Assembly: GCA_031472005.1 (NCBI GenBank)
Contig: PZJY01000002.1
Span: 1,364,001 to 1,428,000, forward strand
Source of the DNA: Tetracladium setigerum
Taxonomy: Eukaryota > Ascomycota > Leotiomycetes > Helotiales
Direction of reading: 5' to 3'
DNA: 64,000 bases
Shown here: positions 1 through 9,984 of the stretch, one piece after another
How positions within the stretch are numbered: the first letter of the stretch is position 1
Layout of the letters: each line of letters starts with the position of its first letter
Position numbers and translations under genes: made by a program
Notes under the pieces: model-generated
The model's database searches: none
The model's input: the letters and a program-made list of their open reading frames with translations, nothing else
What the model was told of the DNA's origin: nothing

Positions 1-424
1 AGACTCTTTCTGCGCTGGCTCAGCGACTGGGTAAGCGCGAGATTTCAGATTCGGAAATGGTAAAATGGGCAAACGACATGTCACGGAAAGGTGGGAAGAA
101 CTCCTCGATTCGTTCCTTCAAAGACTCCAGTATTGGAACTGGTGTCTTCCTTCTGGATGTGTTGAACGGTATCAAGAGTAACTATGTCGACTATGACTTG
201 GTTACTCCAGGTCGGTCGGACGATGATGCATACCTCAATGCAAAACTCAGCATCAGTATTGCAAGGAAGCTGGGCGCTACTATTTGGTTGGTTCCTGAGG
301 ATATTTGCCAAGTTAGAAGTCGCTTGGTCACCACATTTATTGGTTAGTTCATTGCCGTGTGTGTGGCTTACAATTGCTAATAGTAATAGGTTCATTGATG
401 GCAACGCACGAGAAGATGCAGTAG
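1..424 (+). CDS. SAC6: Fimbrin (plastin), C-terminal end; 5' part outside window
   Basis: This is the last part of an actin-bundling fimbrin, which cross-links actin filaments in endocytic patches and at hyphal tips. The visible reading frame starts at base 3. It encodes the end of the fourth calponin-homology domain, with the family-typical stretches DVLNGIKSNYVDYDLVTPG and ARKLGATIWLVPEDICQVRS. The open frame hits a stop at 345, but a GTTAGT donor at 343 and a TAG acceptor ending at 389 define a 47-base intron. The last exon (390-424) then adds SLMATHEKMQ, the standard fimbrin ending, before TAG at 422-424. The domain identity is clear. The start and the first three CH domains lie upstream of the window. 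Confidence 0.93.
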
Positions 425-2117
425 GGCATTACTCCAAAAGGTGTTAGCGGGCGGATTGAGCGGTAGAATTGGTGTGTTCTGAATGACGTGAATGAAGTGC
501 AGGCGATAGGAGAAATTCAATTATTTTGATGACCTTTGAAATTTGTCTTTCTGCTCCTTGAACAATTCGAGAGGAACGTCTGTCCTTGCTTGCCGTATTT
601 TTCTCTCTTCGAGTTATCACATCGTGGACTGGGCATTGAAATTGTTCAGAAGGTATCTTATGATGGCGTGAAAAAAGTAATGTTAGCGTACTGTCTGTTA
701 CGTCCATCGTAGAGTAGACTCCTTAACGACTACTTCCCACACTGTAAATGAACGGGGAAATTCTCACAGCTCTATATCTCTCTCCCGATATTCGGTTTCT
801 GCGCCTACGTCTGGCATAATGTTTTCAAGGCTCGCTTATTTTAGATATTACTACTTGGTTCAAGGAGAAATGACTTGAGAGTTACAGTGAGTGAAAGGGG
901 TTGGTTAGACTTGGTAGCCCAATTAATTAGTTTCACTGCGTTGCTTTTACCTTGGAAAAACCAACATTACAGACTATCGTACACTTTAACCTTTAACTAG
1001 TGTCTAGCTTAAACTTAACCAAATAGATCCACGATACAAACAAGTCACATTTCATGTATAGGTTCAAACGATATTATATTATTGTACTCACTCTCTTTGC
1101 GCTTTCATCTCTTGTTGCCACCCTTCACCATCTAGCACAAGTCAAAATATCCCTCTCCTGTGTAAACATTGCCTCGATAGACTCTTCAGGCCTTAGTACA
1201 GGCCTCGTCCTTTTGTTTACTATTGAAAAAATTCCCACCCTCCTTGGAATTTGCAAAAGGCACCCTGGAGTGCGTGTAATTAATAACCGAGGTGAGGCAG
1301 ACTCAAACTGCCTGTCAAGAGAGGTATTGTCAAAATGGGTAACTTTTCAATAGGTCTAAACTAGGACGATTTCTAGTATTACCCTCTCAAAGACACGGCA
1401 AGCACAAGGCTATTTCATTGTGGAGGTGGAGACACGCTACAGAATATCCCTTTGTCTTGTATATCACGACTCGGATGTCGTCCTCTTCGTCCTCGTAGTG
1501 ATTTATGGGCGGCAGTGCGACTAATCCCTCACTACAGATTGAAATTGGTTGGCGCATTACTAGCATATTCATTTGACAGCTTTCCTCGCCCAACATAACT
1601 TTTAATATAGATAAGAATACCTAATTACCTCGGAGCACGCAAATGTAGGTCGCTAGTTGGTACATTATTCCAGGTTACGATCCCTGGTAACTGGTAAGAT
1701 ATAGGTAGGTAGGGAGGTAGGTAGGTAGGTAGATAGGCACTTAGACGTGGTTTGCAGGAAGGAAGGGTGTTGCCGCTTAGCTCAGGAACCAATCAAAGCA
1801 TGTTAGCTCTGGGTATTCCTTCAAAGGCAACTAGCTGCCGGCTCATGTTCAGATTGCTCAGTCATATAATCATTGTCTATACACACGTTCTGTGAATTCA
1901 ATTGACACTTATGGCAGCTAATGTACATTTTAATGGAAACGGTGGTGCTCATTCCTCCCAAATAAAGTTATCAGTCACAAATGCACATATTTTCGATTGA
2001 AGAATTGTATTATATTTTATCAGCAACCCTGCGGTTGCAAGATTTTAGAAGTGTACAAATTTGCCTTTCCATCGGCCAGAGCCAACCAGGTCAACCGAAA
2101 TACGGGGATTGTGTTAC
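425..2117. other. Intergenic, no gene recognised
   Basis: This 1.7-kb stretch lies between the convergent ends of fimbrin (+) and the GPI-protein gene (-). It is AT-rich and holds a TAGG microsatellite at about 1702-1736. The 99-codon open frame at 1054-1353 has a hydrophobic start but no family resemblance and no splice support. I see no RNA gene. Confidence 0.6.
1702..1736. repeat. Imperfect TAGG tetranucleotide microsatellite
   Basis: About eight TAGG/GAGG units stand in tandem in intergenic DNA. Confidence 0.8.
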
Positions 2118-3105
2118 TTAAACCAACATGGCGAGGACGGCAGCTCCGAGAGCTCCCATACCGACAACGCTCTTGGTATTGGCAGCTCCAGTGAAGACAG
2201 GAGCAGTGGACTGGAATACACATTAGTAGAGTTTAGTGAAGAAGCAAGCGGTTGAGACGTACGGTTGCAGATCGGGTGGCACCTGGTGCGGTACCGCTGG
2301 GAGCGACAGTGGTTGAGGTGGCAGAGACGGTAGAGGTGACAGTTGCAACAGAGGCGGTGGAAGTCTCTGGCTCTGGCTCCTCGGAGACGGGTTCCTCTGG
2401 GGTAGGAGCGGTGGTAGTTGGGGTGGCCTCAGGAGGAGTTGGTGCAGAAGTAGTGGTGGTGGTGGTAGGAGCGGTGGTGGTAACTGGAGCGGCGGTGGTA
2501 GCTAGACAGAGAAGTGTTGGTTAGTAGATATGATTGATGGTGGTGGTGGTGATGATATCTGGGATAATTTCCAAAGCAAATCTGCAACTCACTGGTGGTA
2601 ACTGGCTCTGGCTCTGGCTCGCTTGGAACAGTTGGGACACCTGGGGTGGTGGAGAAGCCGCACTTGGTTCCGGCAGCAGACAAAGTGCCGCCGTAATAAC
2701 GCCTACGCATTGAAAATTAGTGCCGCGTAAAGCAATTGTGACATCTCAAGCTCCATGCAAGGTGGTTGTTCTTACCAGATGTTGAAGTTATCTTCACCAG
2801 CGCAAGACAGGCAATACTCGTAGCCACTGACAAAGGTGGCATCGTTGCAAGGGTCACTGCCTCTGCTGAGGGAGACGGAGCGGCCTTTATATCGAATTCC
2901 AGTCAGTCTTGCTCATAGTCACTCCCATCTTTTTAGGTTTCTGGCTTTTCAATCACATACCGCAGTTGTCGTGGCAAGCATACAATGGAGTGCCGGGCTC
3001 CTGGCGCTTGAGGAGAGCCAAAACCCAGTCCTCCTCGACAGCGGAGGCGGATGCGAAGCTGGCAAGAGCAACGGCCGCAACGGCGAAGTAGGTTGATCCG
3101 ATCAT
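2118..3105 (-). CDS. Secreted GPI-anchored cell-wall protein, Cys-rich head and Thr/Ser/Pro stalk
   Basis: Five exons (3105-2961, 2884-2776, 2702-2593, 2501-2263, 2210-2118) give 231 residues with all phases consistent. Residues 1-22 are a signal peptide. A Cys-rich head follows (ACHDNCG, then SDPCND, EYCLSCAGEDNFNIWRYYG and GTKCGF), in a pattern I know from small secreted fungal proteins. Next come Pro/Glu and long Thr/Ala/Pro runs that look heavily O-glycosylated. The end, GAANTKS followed by a hydrophobic tail finishing LAMLV, is a classic GPI-anchor signal. No enzymatic motif is seen, so the role is probably structural or adhesive at the wall. The exon 2 acceptor at 2885 (AAAG) was chosen because it keeps the frame and the CGRS...SRGSDPC head. 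It is the least certain junction. The gene is divergent from the X325 gene. Confidence 0.82.
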
Positions 3106-3763
3106 GTTGAGGATTTGGAGGGTTGGAGGGTTGTTTTATTAAGGTGGTGGTTCTAGGAACGAAGCGAGTGTGAGGTTGCGAGTAAAGAAGGCAATTGCGA
3201 GACGGAATAGAACAACAGGCAAATCTGGAGAGGATGGAGAGAGAAGGGAAGAAAAAAAGAAGATTGTTCAGAGATGGGAAGGGACCTTACATATGTAGGT
3301 ACGAGCAGAGCAGAGCAGCGCAATCCCCACTCGTCCTTTAAATTACCCTCTCCGCCATCCAGCATGGGGGGGCGGCGGGCGTAGGTGGACAGCGTCACAG
3401 CAGTGGAACACAGCTAGCAGCAGGAGCCGGAGCAACAGCAGCTCATGCAAGAGAATTCACGAGGAAGCTCGCTCGCTCGCTCACACATCCTTGGTGCTTC
3501 TTCCTTGGGAACTTACTAACTGAGGACCGAGGAGAGTGCGGCATCGGCGATGGAGGAGCCAAAACGAGGGTGTATGTAGGTAGGTACAGTAAGATGAGGA
3601 ATAAGAATAACTGGATCAACAACAATAAACAGGACGAGGACAGCGGCACGAGATCATACGAGTCAACGGCCAGACTTGGCACAACGCGCGGGATTATTGG
3701 TGATCCAGTTATTAACATTCAATGGAGTATGGAGGGAGTATTCGCATCCATTCTATGGCCACG

Positions 3764-3834
3764 CCCAAGAAGGACCAAGAAGGACCAAGAAGGACCAAGA
3801 GGGACCAAGAGGGACCAAGAGGGACTGAAGGAGG
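3764..3834. repeat. Seven tandem 10-base units (ACCAAGARGG)
   Basis: The unit ACCAAGAAGG is repeated and grades into ACCAAGAGGG. The first unit is slightly divergent and the array ends in a degenerate unit. The period of 10 is not a multiple of three, so the array is unlikely to be coding. Confidence 0.9.
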
Positions 3835-3909
3835 GTGGGTCGAGCCCGTTTGGGGTAACCGGTCGAACCGACAGGCAGGATATTACTCCGTAAGTAAACA
3901 CCTAGCGCC

Positions 3910-4124
3910 ATCAGATAAAAATTTATCAGATTGAACCAAGAGAGCCAAGACTTTCTCTTTCTTTGTCGGAGTCCAGGATGCGAAAAGATTTTGCCGAAGG
4001 ATGAAGGTGATTGGTGCAGGACTTCGTATTTGTTACAGTAGCGCGATCTGATAAGACCATAGTGTTGAAGAGTGGGGAAATGGGCAGAGTGGGTTGGGTG
4101 GGGTTGCTGCCAATCTTATCAGAT
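3910..4124. promoter_or_regulatory. Cluster of four iron-GATA-factor (SreA/SRE-type) sites
   Basis: The exact consensus ATCWGATAA occurs four times: 3910-3918 (+), 3923-3931 (-), 4046-4054 (+) and 4116-4124 (-). The first two form an inverted pair four bases apart. This 9-mer is the published target of the fungal iron-regulatory GATA factors (SreA, SRE, Sre1). Three of the four also fit the longer (G/A)ATC(T/A)GATAA form. Occupancy and target gene are inference. Both flanking genes encode surface proteins, and one is a copper protein. Confidence 0.55.
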
Positions 4125-5430
4125 CCTGCTTTTCACCTTTTCTCGCTCGCTTCTCGCCTCTTCGGACGCTTGGCGATGTTTGGCGAAGATGACAAGGCAT
4201 TTGCAATTTACTCTACACTGTGCTGTACGGCTCTCCTGCCATCGGCGATGCGGATGAGCAAGGAGGACCGACTCAAAGAGGAATGAATTCAAACAGCAAG
4301 CAGTATTACCTACTCTGTACTGACTGCTACTATCATTAAAGCATTCGATCAACCCGATATTCCCGCGGATTATTCCCAACCCCCGGGCATGGAAGTAGAC
4401 AGCCACCATAGCCGGCCCGCCCTGTTCTGTACTGTACGGAATACGGATATCTTCATTCACATCTACCTGTGGCTTTTGGCTCCTTCACCTATTTCTGCTC
4501 CTCCATAAATCAGCAAGTCGGAGGAAGCGTGAAGTCATCCTCTATGCGCCTATACCACGCCACACTATACCGCTGTCTCGCTCTGTTTGTTGCACATCTG
4601 CATCTCTGGCGCAAGGCATCGGGCTGTATTTGTACAGTACAGTACATACGAACAACGAAAGTATGTTAAAGTTGGTGGATTATCTGATCATAGTCTCCTC
4701 CCCTACACCCAGTTGGGAAGTAGAGAAGAAAGAGTAACAAACAGGCAAAGAAAGACAAAATGGGCATCGAACGATGCCTGTCCATGACTCCACGAGTCGG
4801 AGCTCTGGAGAGTTCAATAGACCCAGCCAGCCAAGAAGACGTACAAGGAAGCTGGTTGGTCTGATGTTTGTGAACTTGTGATATGGCTGCTGCTCTCTCA
4901 TGTGGGTGCGATTACCCTCTTGAGAAGTTGATCTCTCCTCGTCTTCTTCTTCTCCTTCTTCTTCTTGACCCCCCCGTCTCCGGACCACCACTCACCACTC
5001 ACCACCCACCAGTGGCCAGCCCCTCCCATTATTATGGTAAGATAATCCTACATCTCCCACACACACACCTCTAAGTGAACCGCCGTCTCCCACAGTCCCA
5101 CAGCAGTCCCACTTCTCCCATCTAATCTGATCCCACTACTTGATCAGCCTAGAGCGCAACTCAGACCACACCCAATCGCACCATCGCCCATTCCCCTGTT
5201 CGCAGTTCGTCTTGCAAAGTGCCAACCCGTCAAAATCTCGTGAGCTGGTGGATTCCTCTGTGCTTGTACTTTCCTTGGTGCGACCATATAAACAACCCCC
5301 TCTCCCATGACCTTGCATATGAAGTGATCTCTCCCAACGCACATACTGTACACACATCTGCCTTGCCCTTCTCAATAACCGCAAGCCTTCAATAACTTCC
5401 AAGTCAATCTCCCGGCTCCCAGTCTTCAAG

Positions 5431-6520
5431 ATGTTGTTCACTACTCTCGCCACCCTTGCGGCTCTGACCCAAGTCACTGTTGCTCAAGTCCATGGAGCCG
5501 GTGTCCAAGGTACCGTGATGGGACCAGCTGCGTTCATGTGGCCTGCTGTAAGAATACCTGCCATCTCACTACTATCCCATGAGGAGTCAACAACAACAAC
5601 AACAACAACAACAACGAACTAACATTACTCTGTGAAGGATCGTCCATGGAGCGCCTCCGCCGACAACACCGCTCCTTGCGGTAGTCATGCTGCCATTGGC
5701 AACCGAACCGACTTCCCTCTTGGAGGTAAACACTTCTCGACCCATTCTATATTATGGAAAATTCAACTGACAGCTATCAGCCGGCGGCAAGGTCACCTTC
5801 ACCATCGCTGATGAGACCACCAAGATCGACCTCCGTATCGCCTATGGAAACAGTAAGTGTTGGCTCGCCATCCACATCCATTCTGATGGCTAACTTGGAA
5901 TAGACCCAACATCCCAGGGTGATTTCCAAACCCTTCTCCCCACCATTGAAGCATTCGAGCCAGGACACCAATGTTACGCCGTTCCAGCCGTTCCATCTTC
6001 TGTTGCTGCTGGAACCAACGCAACCATCCAAATGGAGTACACTGGTAACGACAGCGGAAAGGAGGAGACCTTCTACGCATGTGCCGATATCGTGAGTCTT
6101 GAATAGAGATAACAGAAGCCTGAACTTCTCGCTAACTATCTGTAGACCTTCGTCCAAGCAGAGGTTTTCTCCTTCAACATCAACTGCTTCAACGTCACCA
6201 CCGAGGAGTTCACCCCAGCCGGTGCCACCCCGTCCACAAGCGCATCTACACCAACACAAACTGGCTCCTCTTCCGATGAGTCCACCAAGGAAACCGCTCC
6301 TCAAGAGTCCGTTGTCCCTGTTGTTGCTTTCAAGGCCAGCGGTCTCACCGTTGCCGAGAAGGCAGGTATCGCCGTCGCTGTTGTTGTCGGTGCCTTCTTG
6401 GTTGCCAGCGTTGTCTTCTTCATGGTCCGCCGCAAGCGATCCCCATCCAAGGATGCCGAGGCTGGACCAACCATGACCAAGGTCGCCTCTTTCAACTCTG
6501 CTGATGCCCCAAGAAACTAG
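5431..6520 (+). CDS. X325/Bim1-like secreted copper protein with C-terminal membrane anchor
   Basis: Five exons (5431-5547, 5638-5725, 5781-5852, 5904-6091, 6146-6520) give 279 residues. A signal peptide of about 19-20 residues precedes His21. If cleavage falls just before it, His21 would be the N-terminal copper ligand of the LPMO-like X325/Bim1 family. Family marks are CGSHAAIGNRTDFPL and YGNNPTSQGDF, four or more paired cysteines and N-glycosylation sites (NRT, NAT, NDS, NVT). Relatives act in copper acquisition (Cryptococcus Bim1) rather than polysaccharide cleavage. The C-terminus differs from a GPI signal: a Ser/Thr-rich stalk leads to a membrane helix (about 228-250), then RRKRS and a cytoplasmic tail of about 27 residues. 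Exact cleavage and copper binding are inference. The ATG follows a fungal-type leader and sits at the signal peptide. Confidence 0.83.
5588..5614. repeat. CAA trinucleotide microsatellite inside intron 1 of the X325 gene
   Basis: Nine CAA units lie between the donor at 5548 and the branch point GAACTAAC. The AAG acceptor follows at 5635-5637. Confidence 0.85.
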
Positions 6521-9500
6521 AGTCTGAACTCTATGGTATCAGTCGGGCGATGGCTGTGAAGTGTGGGTGTCGTATGGTTATGTGGTGACGAAGTAACGAT
6601 GGAAGTGAAGAGATGAAATGCATGGCAGGGTCGTTGTGGGAGGGCATTATGAAACTGCTCTGGTCGTTGGGTCTCTTTCGATATTCTCCTTGTACCTAAG
6701 TCGGTTATAGGTTGCAATACCAATAGCCACTGCTGGTTGATCGTCTGTCAATTTATATCCCGTGCATACCACCTCGCCTCCAACTCAAAACCCTTGATCC
6801 TGTGTAGCATGTACTGTGATGTACGGTAAACACTCGTGTTGGGAAGTCAAGAGATCTGTTCTAACCAGGTTCAAGTAAAGCTGCTATCAGAGATGACCAC
6901 AGACTTCCTCTCGATTCAATCCCAGAGTCAACCGCTATGTGGAGTTTCTCTTTTTGCAGATTGCCAACATGATTGAAAATATCTCTTTAAATTGATGACA
7001 ACTGCGGAACCAGAGTTGTGCTTCCTTTCCCATTAAAAATTATCATAAAGATTTGGTACTGGAAGATTTTAAGTGTCCATCCTCTCGTCGATACTGCCAC
7101 GGAACGAATTGAAGCACCTAGTCTTTGAGGTCCTCCATTCCGATAGTTGCTGTTTACACGGAACTGAGAAATTGCAGATCAGACCACCCATGTTAGATTG
7201 AATCTCCCAGATTGGGCAAGTTCGTAAGCTAGCAGCCTTCTGCATCGATCTCGAGAAGATGTAATGTAGAAGTTATCAAGAACTTGCTGCTTATGAAGCC
7301 ACACTTTGACCGTAAAACACCATTCGGATAGAAACGGCAGCAAAATGGAAAGAAATCTTCTCGAACCATGCTCACATTTGAACCTTAGAGAGCAGGGTCC
7401 CACCGGAAAAGTATTCGAGCCTTCGAGAGGGGGGGCTGACATTGGGAGGAGGGGGTCTAGCGTGTGACATCTCCAAGACTTCGCAATATTGACAGCCCCG
7501 GTTTTAACCAAGGAATGGCGCCTCGCTCCAACACGAGTTTGATATCCTGGAGACCGGGTCTTTGCGATCTGATAAGATTACAGCTCGAAGCGCTCGGGCA
7601 CATCGTCGAGATGAAGAACTCGTGATGAAAAGCGGGCTCCGGTGGCAAGTTGCAACACCGTAGACCGTACCACCACAGCTCGAATAGTTCGAGACTGTTG
7701 ATTTTTAAGTCAAAAGGATGCCTGGTATATTGGTATCCACAGCGCCCGAGAGTGACACACCATAAAGCGACGTCCTATCTTCGCCAAGTGCGTGATGGGT
7801 GAAAACCTGCTTCGTTTTCTGCAGGATGGATCATGTCGGCTTTGAGTCAAAGACCGAGATGGGATCGGTGTTCATCTAGCAATCATAGGTAAGTGGCCGT
7901 AGCTGACTGGAAGTTCTCGAAAGAATCATGGAGCCATGGAGCTTCTTTGAGTGGTCGACTCGCTCATCTCCTTCCTGTTATCGGAGCAGCACTTCCTCGT
8001 GCTGCCGTCAAAACAATGTAAACAGGAACAGGACAACAGATTTTGCATCCAGCAAAGCGTGCCTTCAATCTTATGACCCTATAGTATAGTACTGGACGAA
8101 ATCTCCGGCAGCAATGTCTCAGACGTTCAAACCAGGAAAGGCTGGGCGTTCATTTCCAACAAAACCTATGAGAATAAGCCCAACATAGACAACCGAAGGG
8201 CATTCTTGCACTGCTCACACTTCGCAGGCTCGGATAGGTTTTAGGCGATCGGATGCTCCTTTGACTTTGAGATACATGCATGAAGAAGTACTGTAAGGAG
8301 ATGCTACCGAATGAAGATATTCGAGAGGTCCCACGACTATACGCTGACGCTTGCTACTTCATCAGGCCTTACGAGAGTCTCACTAATGGGAGAAGCCTAT
8401 CTATTAGCTAGAAACACAGCAGTATTCGCCGTCTACTTTGGTTTCCTATACTTCCCCCCTGCGTTTCCCGTAACTGACTTCGAACAGTGCCAGATTGCCC
8501 CATCTCGACACGATCTCCAGAGCCCAACACACACAACCCACGAACTGCCTGCATTGATACTCACACCAACTCGCGCAAGTGTGCGAGACACTTGTGCTTA
8601 GTGTCTTTGCATTCTCGCATGCCCCGTTTGCCGAAGGAGAGGGAAACCAAACATCAAAATCTGAGGACTTTAAGGAATGGCGAAGCAATTTTCCTGACAA
8701 TCCTCCAAGATGTCGTGGAACCCGTATTCACGATCCTCTTGAGCGGAAAAGCAAAGCCAGCTCTGGCAAGAGTGATTAATACCCAAAACCTTCTCAATCC
8801 TGTCAAGTAGTACAAGGCTTACGCTCGCCTCCTGTTTATCGAAGATCGAAGAAGTACTGTACTCTCCACATGATTCGAACAGCAGAGATCAAAAAGGAGG
8901 ATTTCTGTTTTACACATCACTCTCCTTCCCATTCCAATCGGCATCTTGTTCTGCCACGCTGAGCGACAACTGCTGTTTCAAGCAGTTCAGCTGATCTCGA
9001 CCCGAAGTCGCCGGTAGAACCATTATCTCCCATCGAGAAACCGTCGAAACTGGCGACAACATATTCACTGTTTTTATTATTTTCTGATTCATGAGCTGAA
9101 GTCATGATTCCATCCAGAAGAAGAGAGATACCGACCGTGGGGAAAAGAGCTGGTAAATCCCAGATCTGCTACAATGGGCGAGAGTGATTGCACTTTGCCT
9201 ATTCCTAGGGAAGGAGGTTCTTGTCAGTACATGATACCCCTTGATACAAGCCGAGAAAGAGTACTATACCTTTATGACCCTTTCAAGTCGGGGCGATGTT
9301 TGTTCACTACCGTATCCAACACACCAGTTTGACTGGGCTCACCAAACTGCCAGTGAACAATGCGAAAGGAAGCCCATTGCTTTGAGAGATAATGCATGAT
9401 GCATCTCGGGTTGAAGGAGATGGGAGCGAGCAGGAAGGCCGCTTAATATTATACTTTGGTTGAATGACATTATAAGATGCACACTTCGAAAGTGTATTGC

Positions 9501-9984
9501 GGAAGAGCAACATCACCTCGCTTGTGAGAGTTCCGATTGTTTTGATGATGATTATGGAAGGAAAGCAAGCATTGGGTCGCTTGATATTCTTGGCGGTCGT
9601 GGCGAAAAGGGATGCAAGATTACTGTATTTGTATTATACTCTCCTGTACAGTCTGTACAGTACGGAGTACGAATTAAATTGACGACGTTTGGAAGCACAC
9701 AGGATTTCTTTCTTGGTGTTTGCCATCCATCCATCTTCTTTTCGTCTCTTTCCTCTTTTCTTTTTTTTGCTGCCATCTTCGTGTCCTCCCCCAATCGGAT
9801 CACGTGGTATCAAATCCCACGCAATCACCTTCCCAAATGAGCGAAGCCAATGAATGGCCCCCATCCCTATCCTCATCCCAAGCAGCAAAAGTTCTGAAGG
9901 AAGTTGAAGAAGTGTCCGGACTTCAACCTGTTACCACCACAACAGGAGCCTTATTTTGACCCATCTCGAAATTGATATCTCGCG
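6521..9984. other. 3.5-kb gene-poor region, nothing recognised except promoter elements
   Basis: Open frames here are short and lack family resemblance or splice support. One isolated ATCTGATAA iron-GATA-type site lies at 7567-7575. A TACAGT...TACGGAGTAC element lies near 9646-9670, just upstream of the RFT1 leader. The upstream ORF at 9837-9959 is listed separately. Confidence 0.6.
9837..9959 (+). promoter_or_regulatory. Upstream ORF (40 codons) in the RFT1 leader
   Basis: An ATG at 9837 opens a 40-codon frame ending TGA at 9957-9959, 25 bases before the RFT1 ATG and in a different frame. The peptide begins MSEANEWPPSLSSSQAAK. If it lies within the transcript it should lower RFT1 translation or require reinitiation. 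The transcript start is unknown. Confidence 0.35.

Larger units (their letters stand above)
3106..5430. other. Long divergent intergenic region between two surface-protein genes
   Basis: This 2.3-kb region lies upstream of both the GPI-protein gene (-) and the X325 gene (+). It holds a 10-base tandem repeat (3764-3834), a cluster of ATCWGATAA sites (3910-4124), GTACAGTAC-type elements near 4626-4640, a TTC-rich pyrimidine tract near 4941-4968, and a CCCA-rich leader before 5431. I see no convincing coding exon. Confidence 0.6.

Noticed and set aside
1054..1353. 99-codon frame with a hydrophobic N-terminus
   Set aside because: No relatives recognised, no splice sites, AT-rich intergenic context.
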